64,000 nucleotides of DNA from NCBI GenBank assembly GCA_023014335.1, contig JAECYW010000018.1, forward strand, positions 1,116,001 through 1,180,000, given 5' to 3'. The position numbers and the translations under genes are program-made. Shown piece by piece: positions 44,901 to 55,664 of this stretch. Origin of the DNA: Galerina marginata (taxonomy: Eukaryota; Basidiomycota; Agaricomycetes; Agaricales; Galerinaceae). The notes below the pieces were generated by a model. That model was not told where the DNA came from, searched no databases, and worked only from the letters and a program-made list of their open reading frames with translations. Each line of letters starts with the position of its first letter. Within the stretch, counting starts at the first letter, position 1.

Positions 44901-46830
44901 AGAAGATATAAGACAAAATGAATGGTCGACTATAAACCAGAAAGGTAAAGGCCTAGGGGGGCGAAAGCTCGACATCAGGATGAAGAAGAAAGCCTGTTTG
45001 TCATCCTGGAAAGACGTCATAAGTTATAGTGCAGCCATGAGACACACTAGTCCAGAGAACAAAAATGGAAATGCAGGACGATCCTGACAGAGAGCTCCGA
45101 CAGGTGCATAGATGAGAACCATGAACAGAGGAGGGCGAACGACGGCGGCCCAGAAATACACACCGATGGTGGGCAGAAAGAAATCAACCACGATCAATGA
45201 CATGATATGAAAAAAACCTCCAACCCGTAAGGAAGCCCATGACCGGAAGACGAAAATCTGGATGCAACGAGGATGGGACGCTGAGACGAACCCTGCGGGT
45301 GGATGTACGAAAGAAAGAAGTAGAAGGGCAAATGCAGCTGGTGGGTCCGGCGGTAAACCCCCGTCTTTTACTTGAAGACAAGATCAGTGGTCGAATAATG
45401 GTAGGAAGCAACAACGCCAAGGCATATGCTGCTGGTCGATAGAACAAAAAAGATGGAAGATCGAAAAAATCTACGTTTATCATAAATATAACTTCCAAAC
45501 CAGCAGGTGAAAATCCCAAAGCAGCGGAGATGAGAGGTATGCTTCGAGTGGGCAGAAGGAAGAAGGTCGAGGAACATCATTTACTGCGAAAGAGGAAGGC
45601 AAAAAAATGGGGACAATAAAAGTCATAATTTTGTCCAACATCGTGAGCCAGCAAGACGAACTCTAGAAGGACGTGCTGCAGCTCCAAGGCACACGCTGTT
45701 GGTAAACCGAAAGACCAAGGGCAGAAAGGAGGCGACAACATGAAACGAAACCTCGGTCCACCACCATAAGTAGTAGACGACAGCGAAATACAAATTGTGC
45801 AGGCACGACGATGAGACATAAAGGTAAATGAGGAAAATAGTTGAGAAATATGGAAGGCAGGCATAACCCGAAGAAGGAATCGGCGAAAATCGACGCCTGC
45901 GTTCGTTCCCGAGGCAGCATGACGAAATAGCGAAAGACGTGCTCCAGCTCCAGAACACACGCTGGTGGTTGGTTGGAAACCAAGGGAAAAAACGAAGCGA
46001 GAACATAAAACGAAACCCCGGTCCACCACCAAAGGTTGTAGATGCCGACCAAATACGAAGTATGCAGCAACGACGATGAGACGTACGCGGCTGGAAGATG
46101 ACAATAGTCCATGAAGCATGAGTGAAAGGAAGGTGTTAACCTGAAGGAGAAAAGGTTGACGCCTACGTCCGTTGCCGGATCGAGGAAGAAGGTGAATAGA
46201 TAGCTATCACAGAACGCAGGCCTTGAAAGAGGAATACGCATTCTCCACAAGATAAGATTCGAATATTATAGGTTGGCGCTTTGATCATACGTTGTTGTGG
46301 TGTCCGACGAAAAAGGGCAAAAAAGCAGGTGAAATGTGTGAAATGGACATTTGTCCACCATTATGGGCGACGGATAATGAGTTGATGACAATTCTGCACC
46401 AGAAAATCGCAGATGTAGGCCGCAGATGGGTAGAACAAAGGGGAAAGTCATGCAATAGGAAGCCAAATAAATCTCCGACCACCACAGGGAAATGTAACCA
46501 AAAATATTTAAAAAATCATCAAGCAGCGCAGGTAGGACGTACACCGCCGACGGTTAGAAGCACAATGGAAGACGACTCGTAAAAAGAACATCCAATCGCC
46601 ATGTAGGACCAGAGGGCCGAAAAAAATAAAGCAGCGACCAGATGGACTGCGTTGGCAGACGAAGAGGGCAGGCAATGAAAAGTAGAACGTGAAAAGACAA
46701 CCAAAATGCGAAAATGGGGACCAAGAACTCCGAAACACGGTCTGCCACGCAACAAAACGAACACGAAGGAAAACAAAGAATGAAAGAGGGGTTTGTGAGA
46801 AGGGTAAGACATACCTCGTCAGGAATGTGG
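44900..46830. repeat. Degenerate GA-rich tandem array B
   Basis: It has the same repeat type as array A. Two consecutive units at about 45685 and 45955 are still very similar over about 100 nt (cacacgctgttggtaaacc / cacacgctggtggttggtt, then aacctcggtccaccacca / aaccccggtccaccacca). That gives a unit near 270 bp. Purine-rich on the plus strand; minus-strand open frames here are compositional artefacts. Confidence 0.62.
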
Positions 46831-46835
46831 TCATT

Positions 46836-47520
46836 GGTTCGTTTTTCTTAGTTCCTCGATCGCCCGCGGGTCAATTCTGGGATTCTTTTTGCAGTCAACG
46901 AGAATGACAGGCATCCCCGCGCAGACATGCATGACTTCTGAGATCCACTACAAGCCAAAAAACATCAGCACCGCCGACCGTAAAGGACAACACCCTCCCG
47001 CCCGCTCGACAACGGAAACCGACAAATGTTCGAGGAGTTGGAGAAAGGACGGGTCACGGAGCAACAAGGAAAGAAGGAGACACACCTTCGTCTAAACACT
47101 GTCCAGGGAATCTGGCAAGTCGACGGCGAAACAGATGAGGATGATGCCCGAGCCCGGTAGCTGGGGTACGGGAGGCGATTGTAGGTCTCCTCTACAGCGA
47201 AATTCCTTAGGCGAGCAAGCTCCACGTGTTTGCCGTCGACGTCGATGTCGAGGACGTATATCTAAGAAACGGGCTCTGTCAACGATAGGTGTGGTGCTGC
47301 GTGCGGTGCTGGTGGTCTACGTTTTGACAGAGTGACTGCGTATAGGCGTCCACGTCGCAGCTAGAACAGCCAGCAGAGCTTGGAGAACACGGTCAACAAG
47401 CAGGCCTGGAGAGACACGTATCAGCATCAAACGACTCTCTCCGCCAACGACGACATCACCTTTCAAGAACAGTCGTCCCGATGTAAGTAGTAAGTTGAGG
47501 AGCATCCTCTTGCCATTATT
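46836..47520 (-). pseudogene. Rho1-type small GTPase relic 2
   Basis: Minus-strand pieces are an intron (gtgatgtcg to ctccag, about 47466-47411), ACLLTVFSK (about 47410), VDGKHVELARLRNF and TYNRLPYPSY (about 47240-47140), CFAVDLPDSLDSV followed by a stop and TK (about 47125-47085), and PVILVDCKKNPRIDPRAIEE with LRKTNQ (about 46913-46840). These match Rho1 P-loop-end, switch, beta4 and beta5 regions in order. Frames change several times. As in relic 1, homology stops after KTNQ and array sequence follows. Confidence 0.78.
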
Positions 47521-47707
47521 GACAGTGTACGAGCGCTAAATGAAAGCAACAATCGAGGATTCGAGAGCAAAGTACGGGGAGGTGTAGGATGAGATGGTGG
47601 GCATTGGGCAAACAGGGAAAATCCGTGACCCCATCCACCGCAGGCGTGGTTGCACCGATTTTTCGGGGTCCTCGTCCACATTTGGTAAGGCTTGCGATGC
47701 TTGACTT

Positions 47708-47880
47708 CACTGCGGCGGCCCGACTATTTTGACGGGGGTGCAAAATCCGAAGGCAGGTTGTTTGAATTTTGCCTACCTCGATTTTGCCAATCCGATGGGT
47801 GGGGACACGTGACTTGGCAAAATCCAAACTACCTGCCTCGTATTTTGCATCCCCCGCAAAATAGTCCGGCCACAGCAGTG
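47708..47880. mobile_element. CACTA (CMC)-type MITE, 173 bp
   Basis: Ends CACTG and CAGTG with imperfect inverted repeats of about 65 bp (cggactattttgcgggggat on the right arm, cgactattttgacgggggtg on the left). Flanked by a 3-bp direct repeat CTT (47705-47707 and 47881-47883). A 3-bp target site and CACTG termini are typical of CACTA/EnSpm elements. It is nearly all inverted repeat and has no coding capacity. It inserted just upstream of Rho1 relic 2. Confidence 0.82.
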
Positions 47881-47883
47881 CTT

Positions 47884-49400
47884 TGGCTTGACATTGCCTC
47901 GATTTCACACATCTTCATATTTCACTGCTACCTAGCCTTTGTATATTATTCATAAACTGTAAATTTTATTCTCTTCAGCTTCAAAAACACCTCGTTTTCG
48001 ACAATAGCGCAGGAATGAAAACCGACACCAGTAAGCGATCACCAGTACGCGATTTCTGATGCGACGCCACAATACAGGCATCTCTATCGCAAAATTCGAT
48101 CCATCCAACGGCAAATCATTGAAAAAGCAGATGGGTTATAAGTACTTGGCATAAAATGACGCGAAAATGGCATTCGGAACGAAATATCAGAGACGTCAAT
48201 TTAAACTGACTGTCAACGACGTCCCTGTTCTATGTTGGTTTTATGCTCGTCGCCTATTCTCCTAGCAAGTATACATACGGAAGTCAAGGTTGTGTCAAGC
48301 ACCTTGCCCGAACCATTAGCTGAATTTTGGTTGGCGTATCGACGGCAACGACGGCGTGTATGTACCTCAGGAGGTAGTATAAAACGGAATAACAGAACAG
48401 TAGGCACCATTTGGGCCATGGTATTGTCAACCGTCGTTAACAGATCGCGGGCGCCTAGACAGGCGCTATCATCACTACTACTAAAGACGCTAGATGCCGG
48501 TGATCTTCCCACGTTTTGCGCAGGCGAATGCGGGCGCGATTCCGCTGCCGAATGAGATCCCTCTTTGCCAGAGTCCGATCCCAGCAGTTTTATTTTTGCA
48601 CTTTCTGCGCTTTTCGCTATCGAATTCCAGCTTTTTCTGCCAGTGCGCTTATCATCTTTGTGGGTAGGCCCCACCTGTTTGTACACCTCGGCATGATGTC
48701 GTATTTCAATTGGTTCACATTCCTTATTTGGTACTCATTTCCCAATCGGTTTTTTTCTCGAATCTTCGCATTATTATCTTATCATTCATGTTATCTTATC
48801 AGAGCCGGTTTGGGGGCTCTTTTTCCAATTGGGTTTTTCTCGAATCATCTCAGACCCTCAAAGCGGTCTCGAAATTTCTTGAACCTTCGGGAAGTCTCGA
48901 TACCTCAGTGCATCATCAGTGCAGACTGTGCAGTAAAAACAGCCAGAGTTTAAATTGACAGGTTTGTTCACCAATAATGCTGCGAGGGGATTAAACTGCC
49001 TGTTAAATAGTTGCAATCATTGTTTAACTGGAAGCCAGAAGGTTGAATCTGATCGCCTTCCCAAGTTCTACGCTGGGGAATCCCAAAGTTATTATCTTAT
49101 CTTTCATGCTATCTTATCAGAACCTGTTGGAGATGCCGACACGACACTGTGCACGCCTGCTGACATCCACAAAAAGGCTCAGAAATACCATAGTACTCTT
49201 TTCGCGGATATGGCAACCTGTGCGGGTTGCGGTGTGCATTTGTCAACTCCAAGTCGAACATTTCCGTCTCTTATTCTGTCTATGCTTAGTAGAAATTGCC
49301 AAGTAAAGTTAAATATTATCAGTGTACTACGCTGTATGAATGTAAAATCATGGCAAAGCCATCAGATTTGGAAACCGCGGTAAGTTGTTGCCTTCATAGC
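47884..49400. other. Gene-poor region with a Ser-rich minus-strand frame and a GATA-box repeat
   Basis: A minus-strand frame 48213-48686 starts MYKQVGPTHKDDKRTGRKSW and contains SHSAAESRPHSPAQNVGRSP and DLLTTVDNTMAQMVPTV. It recalls Ser/Pro-rich leaders of fungal NLRs but has no NACHT after it, so it may be a gene fragment. A 40-bp block ttatcttatcattcatgtta is repeated at about 48776 and 49094 and contains four TTATC (GATAA) motifs each time. Confidence 0.35.
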
Positions 49401-49404
49401 AAGA

Positions 49405-49735
49405 AAGAAAGTTCTTTCAATGTTTACCCAACTCACAGGTGCGCGCGAAGCGCGCCGAAATTTTGTTGCAACTCATTGACTGACCTGAACAAGGGGGTGG
49501 CGAAACATGGATCCCGAACATAGGGTGAGGGGGGTGGTGAGGCCGTAGACCGCAGGGAAGTTCTTTGAAATCCTACTCAACTCATAGGTAGACGCTACAC
49601 AGCAGGTTTTCTTATATTTGCCTAATTTTTCGATCCCTGCAAGTTAAACACATGTGGAACGTGATGAATTGCCTACACGTTCAATTTTTAAACTCCTTTC
49701 AGTAAGTACCCGTGCGAAGCACGGGGACGCGCTAG
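49405..49735 (+). mobile_element. Helitron 3' terminus
   Basis: A perfect GC-rich hairpin CCCGTGC-gaa-GCACGGG (49709-49725) is followed six bases later by CTAG with T immediately after (49732-49736). This is the canonical Helitron end: hairpin, then CTRR, insertion before T. A second hairpin GCGCGCGAAGCGCGC (about 49442-49456) and a direct repeat (agttctttcaatgtttaccc / agttctttgaaatcctactc, about 49410 and 49558) lie upstream. The 5' TC end is not identified, so only the right boundary is firm. No Rep/helicase frame is present. Confidence 0.72.
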
Positions 49736-49915
49736 TGTAATCTATTTATATCATCGTGCTCCTATCAGATATCGTACATGGTTTCTCTGACCAGTCGTCC
49801 TGGATAGCTTGGTTCTAAACGGGAGGGCTTACATTCTAGTTATCCCCTGATGTACTCGAGGTTCAATAATCGCCAATTTTTCATGCTGAATGTGGGTATA
49901 AATACTGACACTAGG

Positions 49916-50954
49916 TATGGCTGTTGATCTGCACATTTATTATTTCCGGTATATAAGTATTATATTTAGTATTCCCAGATATGAAGACGCCTCAATTTCA
50001 ATTGCAGTTAGACTAAAATTCGCATTCCCGGGGAACTCAAGCCTGTTCCCAGATAGTTAAGTTGTATTTCCCGTCTCTTACTAGAGAAAAAAATGATTCC
50101 CCCGAAAAACTGGATGTATTACCTATCAATAAATGCAATTCCCGGATACTTATGTTTTATTCCCAGAGATAGAAGTACGTTTTCGATAGGGAATGAGTGA
50201 CGGAGATAATCGATTACGTAATCTCGCTGATGCGGCCATCACGATGCGCATCAGAGCTTCAAAGGCCGCCGTTTGCTTCATTCGAGAGCGCATGCGCTGC
50301 CTGCCAGCATTTACGGCGCCAATTTGGTGCATTTTTTAAAGAAATGAGTAGGATATGTCATTAAACTCACAAACTTGGAATTTATGAGCTGTTTGACCTC
50401 TGAGAGGCGGTCATAAACCATTCAAAAGTGATTTAGCTGTTGAGAAAAGGCTGTCAAGGGAGTTCGCAAGGCCATAGTGCAGCACAAAAGCCAAAAGGCG
50501 ACATATTCCAGACATTTAGGTCTATTTTAATACTAATTTGTGATAGCGCAGCACAGAGGATACGCACACGCTGCCCGCGAGCTCCAGTGAAGCAAACGGC
50601 GGCCTTTGAAGCTCTGATGCGCATCGTTGATGGCCGCATCAGCCGAGATTACGTAATCGATTATCTCCGTCACTCATTCCCTATCGAAAACGTACTTATA
50701 TCTCTGGGAATAAAACATAAGTATCCGGGAATTGCATTTATTGATAGGTAATACATCCAGTTCCTCGGGGGAATCATTTTTTTCTCTAGTAAGTGACGGG
50801 AAATACAACTTAACTATCTGGGAATAGGCTTGAGTTCCCCGGGAATGCGAATTTTAGTCTTACTGCAATTGAAATTGAGGCGTCTTCATATCTGGGAACA
50901 CTAAATATAAGACTTATATACCGGAAATAATAAATGTGCAGATCAACAGCCATA
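49916..50954. mobile_element. Foldback element with about 365-bp terminal inverted repeats
   Basis: The left arm (49916 to about 50285) and right arm (about 50590 to 50954) are near-perfect reverse complements, starting TATGGCTGTTGATCTGCACA. The 300-bp centre is unrelated. The element is flanked by the 6-bp direct repeat ACTAGG (49910-49915 and 50955-50960). No transposase. Arms differ by few changes, so insertion is recent. Superfamily is uncertain; the ends with TA inside also permit a TA-targeting transposase. Confidence 0.85.
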
Positions 50955-50960
50955 ACTAGG

Positions 50961-51299
50961 ACGCTTAAAGGTCTCGGAGGACTTAGTAAAGCCGACGACT
51001 AGCGAAAGATATGTAATAGACGTCGAGCTGGAAAATCGATCATATGAATGTGGCTTCGTGAACGGAACTAGTTCATAATTAAACTGAAATAGAGTTTTCA
51101 TCTCGCTGGATGACAGTCTATGTGCATCGGCGACGTAAGTCAGGCACATCACCGTTCCCTCAATTCATCTTTACTGTCACTGTGGCAGCGAGGATGCTGG
51201 TGAGTCAGTTACCCCGTGGAAGTACCGACGTTGAGCAGTACTGTCGAAAAGTATAAAGTATAGCCACGGTTTTGCTCAAGGCCATTCACCAACTCACAT
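50961..51299. other. Upstream of the unknown gene at 51300
   Basis: Probable promoter; gtataaagtatag lies at about 51250-51262, roughly 40 bp before the ATG. Confidence 0.4.
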
Positions 51300-52321
51300 A
51301 TGGATGCCCAAGCCCAATTACCTTCTCCTATAGAGTCAATCCGAGATGCGAAGGTTCTGGAAGGCCTGAAGATTAGAGCGGATCAAAAAATCGCAGGGCA
51401 CAACGCAGATTTCTACGCAACCGGAAAAGGGGAAATCCTTCGGCCAATTGAATGGGGTGTAAGTAGTTTCTCTTGTAGTTTTTTCTTCCAAAGTGTATTA
51501 CTCACACTAGGTAAAGAAACTGGGGAAAACTTTAGGACTTAGTAAGAAAGCAACCTCTCAATCGGATGAAGTAAATTCCTAATCTATTATTTAGTGATTA
51601 GGGAAAATGCAGCAGAATTAAGGGAGTCGTACAAATTGGCCAGGGATGACGAGCAGGTAAGTTTTCAATTCTATTAATGCGTATATTCCTGACCATCTAG
51701 TCTTTCTATCCTGAAGGTTGACCACATTTTTGAAGTACAAGTGAGTAACAATTACACATATGCTTTACGGGCATGGTGACGATTGTTCTTTATATTAATT
51801 TACCACCAGTATTTTTCGGATGTGTTTCTTCATACAGTGGCAGAAACCATCCTGTCTGGCGAAGCATATTATCCAGAATTAGAGGACATTTACTTCGCTG
51901 TAAACCTGGTCAACCACGGGCAAAACTTGACCGCCCTCAAGAAAGAATTTCACGATCCTAAAACCGCTTACTTTAGAGCTGGTAACACGAAACGTAGGCC
52001 ATTTCCGACCATGTCTTTGCAACCATTAGTTGACTTCTGTCATATCCAGCTAAATTCTCTCAGAAACTGCTGGAGTACTTGGTGGACGCCGCTCCCAAAT
52101 TAAACAAGGCCTTTAACGACGCCTTACTAACAGTCAAAAAGTCGGAGCACCACCAAAGCTTCAAAACGAGGTTCATTCACAACCTCTTGAGCACTCCATG
52201 GTGTGCCGGGGGTCAGTGGGAGGCCATATTGAAAGGAACTGAGCCTTTTTCCAAGAATCTCACCCTCAAGAACTATGTTACCGACGAAAAGTTCAAAGAC
52301 GACAATGCGTTTTCCAAGTAG
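51300..52321 (+). CDS. Uncharacterised protein, about 239 aa
   Basis: Six exons, 51300-51458, 51511-51541, 51595-51656, 51717-51740, 51810-51981 and about 52051-52321, join in frame across normal-size introns. Protein landmarks are MDAQAQLPSPIESIRDAKVL, KIAGHNADFYATGKGE, ENAAELRESYKLARDDEQ, YFSDVFLHTVAETILSGEAY, HGQNLTALKKEFHDPKTAYF and LLEYLVDAAPKLNKAFNDAL, ending DDNAFSK. It is mainly helical and hydrophilic, with no signal peptide, no TM segment and no catalytic motif I recognise. The consistent splicing suggests a living gene. It lies between the foldback element and array C. Family and function unknown. The acceptors of exons 3 and 4 are my least certain junctions. Confidence 0.6.
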
Positions 52322-53100
52322 CGGGTAGAATATTATCTGATACTTAACTAGTTGCCGTTCATGTCGCTTTCGACGTTCGACCGAAACTGCTGGTAATCAA
52401 GGTTTTTACACGGAAGCGAGGGAATTGAATTTACCACTCTTCAGATTTGTTTTGGCCTTGATGTCAGAGCCTTATTGAGCTGAGAAGAATTTATGATTCA
52501 ATGGACGGGTGTTGGACGCAAGGTGATGGCGTTAGACTTAAGCTGTCTAAGAGGGCGCCGTAATCAGTCGGAGGAAGCTGGTTGCAAGCACACCATCCAT
52601 CATGAGCAACTAGAACGTTTGAAAACAGTAAAAAAAATGGAGGAATAACACGAAACAAAGGTCTACCTACCATGCAACGGCAGACATATTATGGTCCGAG
52701 AGTAGCCACGAATTACTGGAGGGTAGGAAGAAAACGGAAGATGGAAAGTAAAACGGAACTTCGACTATGAATGAAAGAACCGTATCCCAAAGGCAAAAAC
52801 CACGGCGGAAAAAAGCACAAATACAAGCACTCGAGTCGAAGACGACGGGACTCTGAGAGGCACCTTTATCCATCACTAAAAGTGGAAATATGCGGGCCAA
52901 TGAGAAGGGTGAAGCGGCGGCACCAAGATGTAGTTTGCTGGAGAAAGTCAGGGATAGCAGGCGCAGGTGACGAAAAGAAGCACCGGTAGATGGCTAAAGA
53001 AGAAGTATTGGCCAGCCATCAAAGCAACGGAAACAGTGATGATGAGATACACTGAAATTGGGTCGAAGAGAAAATGTGAATTTTAATGAAAGCCATGGGG
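52322..53100. repeat. Degenerate GA-rich tandem array C (short)
   Basis: Purine-rich sequence of the array A/B type (about 52480-53100), with ggcaaaaaccacggcgg and gcggcggcaccaagatgtag in place of the usual landmarks. No gene. Confidence 0.5.
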
Positions 53101-53330
53101 CGGCGATGCGGGCAGCTAGACCAGCAGAGAGCATAGGAAGATGAGGGTCATACAGCCGATTGGGAACATTGATAGGGAAAACGTGGTCAACAAGCACGTC
53201 TGCAAAGACACAGAACAGCATCAACATCAATATAACCCTACCCCTCCTTGCCAACGACGACATTAATTTTCCACAAACCCTATCACCGATGTCGACGAGC
53301 TTTCTTCTGATTTCATAGATAATGTGCATG
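53100..53330 (-). pseudogene. Rho1-type small GTPase relic 3
   Basis: The minus strand reads EIRRKLVDIGDRVCGK (about 53318-53270), closely matching the Rho1 N-terminus and P-loop. An intron remnant ending tttgcag (about 53197) follows, then TCLLTTFS with MFP. The rest is lost into array C. It is the shortest relic but has the best-preserved N-terminus. Its upstream flank (53330-53480) shares cggggtcctcgtccacattt with relics 1 and 2. Confidence 0.72.
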
Positions 53331-53621
53331 GTTTATAGAAGAGCAAAAGTGCGAGGATTCGAGAGCAAATTACGCAGGAAGCGACGTTCTGGGGAGTGCA
53401 TGATGGCAAAATTTGGGGTTGGAAATGTCCGACATTGAAGGCGATGAGGACTTTCGGGGTCCTCGTCCACATTTGGTAAGTGTTCCCAAATCTTTCTTCA
53501 AATTCCAACTCGTCAGGATCACGGTGGTCCAGCTGTGTAATTTGTAGTATCCCATAGATTTAATTCCGCAGGCCCCATTTACCTCCAATCCCGAAGTAAA
53601 TAGGTTTTCACATCTCTCAAT
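53331..53621. other. Flank between Rho1 relic 3 and the Gag fragment
   Basis: Contains the shared relic flank up to about 53480. Nothing else recognised. Confidence 0.4.
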
Positions 53622-54305
53622 TCATAATCCATAGATTGGTACTGGGCTTACATCCACTGGCAAGAACCAGTCGCCAATCGGTCCCGTAAGAGTGTAAGAA
53701 CTTTTAGAGCTAATGAACGGTGGTAAATCCTTCGGATGGTCACAGGATAAGGCGAATAGTGCCGCTTTGTAGATTTCTTCGAGGCTATAGGGATCATCGG
53801 GGTGGTGCCTAGGGTTTTCGAGGCGGAGCTGGTCGCGTACTTCGGTTCTGAGAGTGCAATGTAAACCGTTCATGAAATAAAATTGAATTTCCCGATCTGA
53901 GATTCGCTTTTTCTGTTCGAGATACTTTGAGATTCGGAGGAACGACCTATAATATTCACCAAAGATGTTCAAGTCGGTTATCGGGATCAATGACTGGGTT
54001 TCAGAGAGAGTTTCGAGGTCATATAACGAGTATCTTCGATCACTGACTGCTTCTGGATAGTACGAACATATCTCCTTTACAAAAGCGTCCCAATTACTGC
54101 CTTTTGCAGAATCAAGAAGTTCCCAGAGCTCGCGATCGTCTTGAGGTGCGTATATTAGGGTCCATTTGATGCAACTTGATACGGAGAGGGCACAAGTATC
54201 TGCTAGGTGCTTAATTTCCTCGAGAAACGGGACGAGCGATGCCGGTTTCCCATCAAATTTCGGGGCCCTGGGGTCGCGTTTATATGGCATTACGACGCTC
54301 GACAT
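53622..54305 (-). CDS. gag: Gag-like protein of an Agaricomycete LTR retroelement (partial element)
   Basis: A 227-aa open frame starts MSSVVMPYKRDPRAPKFDGK. It has the layout of the Gag-like N-terminal region of Agaricomycete Ty3-type polyproteins: APKFDGKPASLVPFLEEIKH, then WTLIYAPQDDRELWELL, GSNWDAFVKEICSYYPEA, FGEYYRSFLRISKYLEQK, FMNGLHCTLRTEVRDQL and HHPDDPYSLEEIYKAA. The frame ends before any zinc knuckle; no protease, reverse transcriptase or integrase follows downstream. The element is therefore truncated, or the Gag is a domesticated single-domain gene. The frame itself has no stops, which is notable for a fragment. Confidence 0.72.
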   Translation of the reverse strand: MSSVVMPYKRDPRAPKFDGKPASLVPFLEEIKHLADTCALSVSSCIKWTLIYAPQDDRELWELLDSAKGSNWDAFVKEICSYYPEAVSDRRYSLYDLETLSETQSLIPITDLNIFGEYYRSFLRISKYLEQKKRISDREIQFYFMNGLHCTLRTEVRDQLRLENPRHHPDDPYSLEEIYKAALFALSCDHPKDLPPFISSKSSYTLTGPIGDWFLPVDVSPVPIYGL

Positions 54306-55330
54306 TTTCGGGAAAATATATGACTAAGAAGGTTGCTTTGGTGTCGTTTCGAGCGGCGACGGCCGCAGGCAATTTAATCGGATTTCTTGATGAATCGGAT
54401 GATGCAATAATAATAATGACAACTTGACGATAATTGGGTTGAAATTGAACCCGGATTGAATATGGACTTTAAGGGGATTATATTAACCCGAACTTAGGCT
54501 TAGAGGCGGTGAATTGAAGACGTGGGCGACGACAATTACGATGGGCGATGTGTCTGAAGGAACAATGGTGTAAATAATGGAAAATGGACGAATTTCCTTG
54601 CGGAAATTAGGGTAGAACCCCCTCGCGGTGGGCTCCAGTTGAAACGCGTGAAAGCGTTATGAGTTCAAAGTTAAAGTTGGCAAACTCCGTTTGCCGTGGG
54701 AAGGTTCCGAGAGCTGCGTATAACGTAGATATATTGTAATTACTATGTAAATAGAAGGGATCCCGTCGTTAGACGAGTTGAGAGAGTTTATTGGGGAGCA
54801 AACACGATGTCCAAACGATCTGGACACTTAAATGGGAGCTTAGAACGAACTGGGAGCGATTTGAGTCAAAGGGAATGCGTATATTTAACTGGGGAATCTA
54901 CTACAGAGACAGGCCAGTATTTATATGTTTTGAGAGAGAGAGAATCATATGATAAAAACGATTCTTAGAAAGGAAAGGAATATTCTAGAGGTGAAGAGAT
55001 GTAAAGTAGACAGGAAAAAGAGGTGAATCTGTGATGAAATTTAACATTTGGGGAAAGGAAATGTGGAAGAAAGGCTTGGAACTCGGGAAAAACAGGAAAA
55101 GCGAAGCAGATGATCAAGAATACATACGGTGCATCGGTCTGGAACGGAAGAACGAAGAGGAATTGGAACTTAGCGCGCCTAAGAGTGTCGGTGATCAATT
55201 TCCGTGAGTGCCGCGTGGTGCGTGATCGTTGAGCGCGGCGCGTTTGAGTACGCACTCGTTTTGTACCGTTTCATGCGTACACGGAGGGGAACCCTCACAA
55301 GGGTCTAACCTCGGCGATGCTTCGGTGATA
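54306..55330 (-). mobile_element. Possible LTR / 5' untranslated region of the Gag element
   Basis: This stretch lies upstream of gag on its own strand, has no gene, and differs in composition from the flanks. A tgtgagggttcccctcc motif near 55300 (minus strand) might be an LTR start and gcgagggggttctaccc near 54620 a related inner end. No second LTR copy was found in the window, so this stays tentative. Confidence 0.3.
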
Positions 55331-55664
55331 AACGATGACGACCAAAAAAAACTCTAAAACCGGTCATTACTAAAGAATGTGCATAGGACTCAGAGGGATA
55401 CCACTGTAAGGCATACTATTTAACGAATCTGAACTTGAGCTTTTGCTGGCTGAAGAAAACCAAACCCTTGTCAGACCTTGAAAACTTGGATTCATCACAG
55501 AATGACATTTTTTTTTGTACTGCGGGCGAAGAATGAAGACAGTACGAGAAAGGTGTATAACTCTGAAGTCAGATTCGTACGACAGAAGGAGAAGAACGGT
55601 TATATGACACTAGCAGTCAGGATTTTAGTGAAATGTAGTAGGGAATAGCGGAGGTGCTCACCGA
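55331..55664. other. 3' flank of family 2 copy 1
   Basis: Duplicated 3' flank; tttgaattcggattcgtaga-type sequence recurs near 58550 and 60115. No gene. Confidence 0.5.

Noticed and set aside
40738..46250. Many long hydrophobic minus-strand frames in the GA-rich arrays
   Set aside because: The plus strand is purine-rich, so the minus strand reads as Phe/Leu/Ser-rich frames by composition alone. Repeat units occur in all frames.
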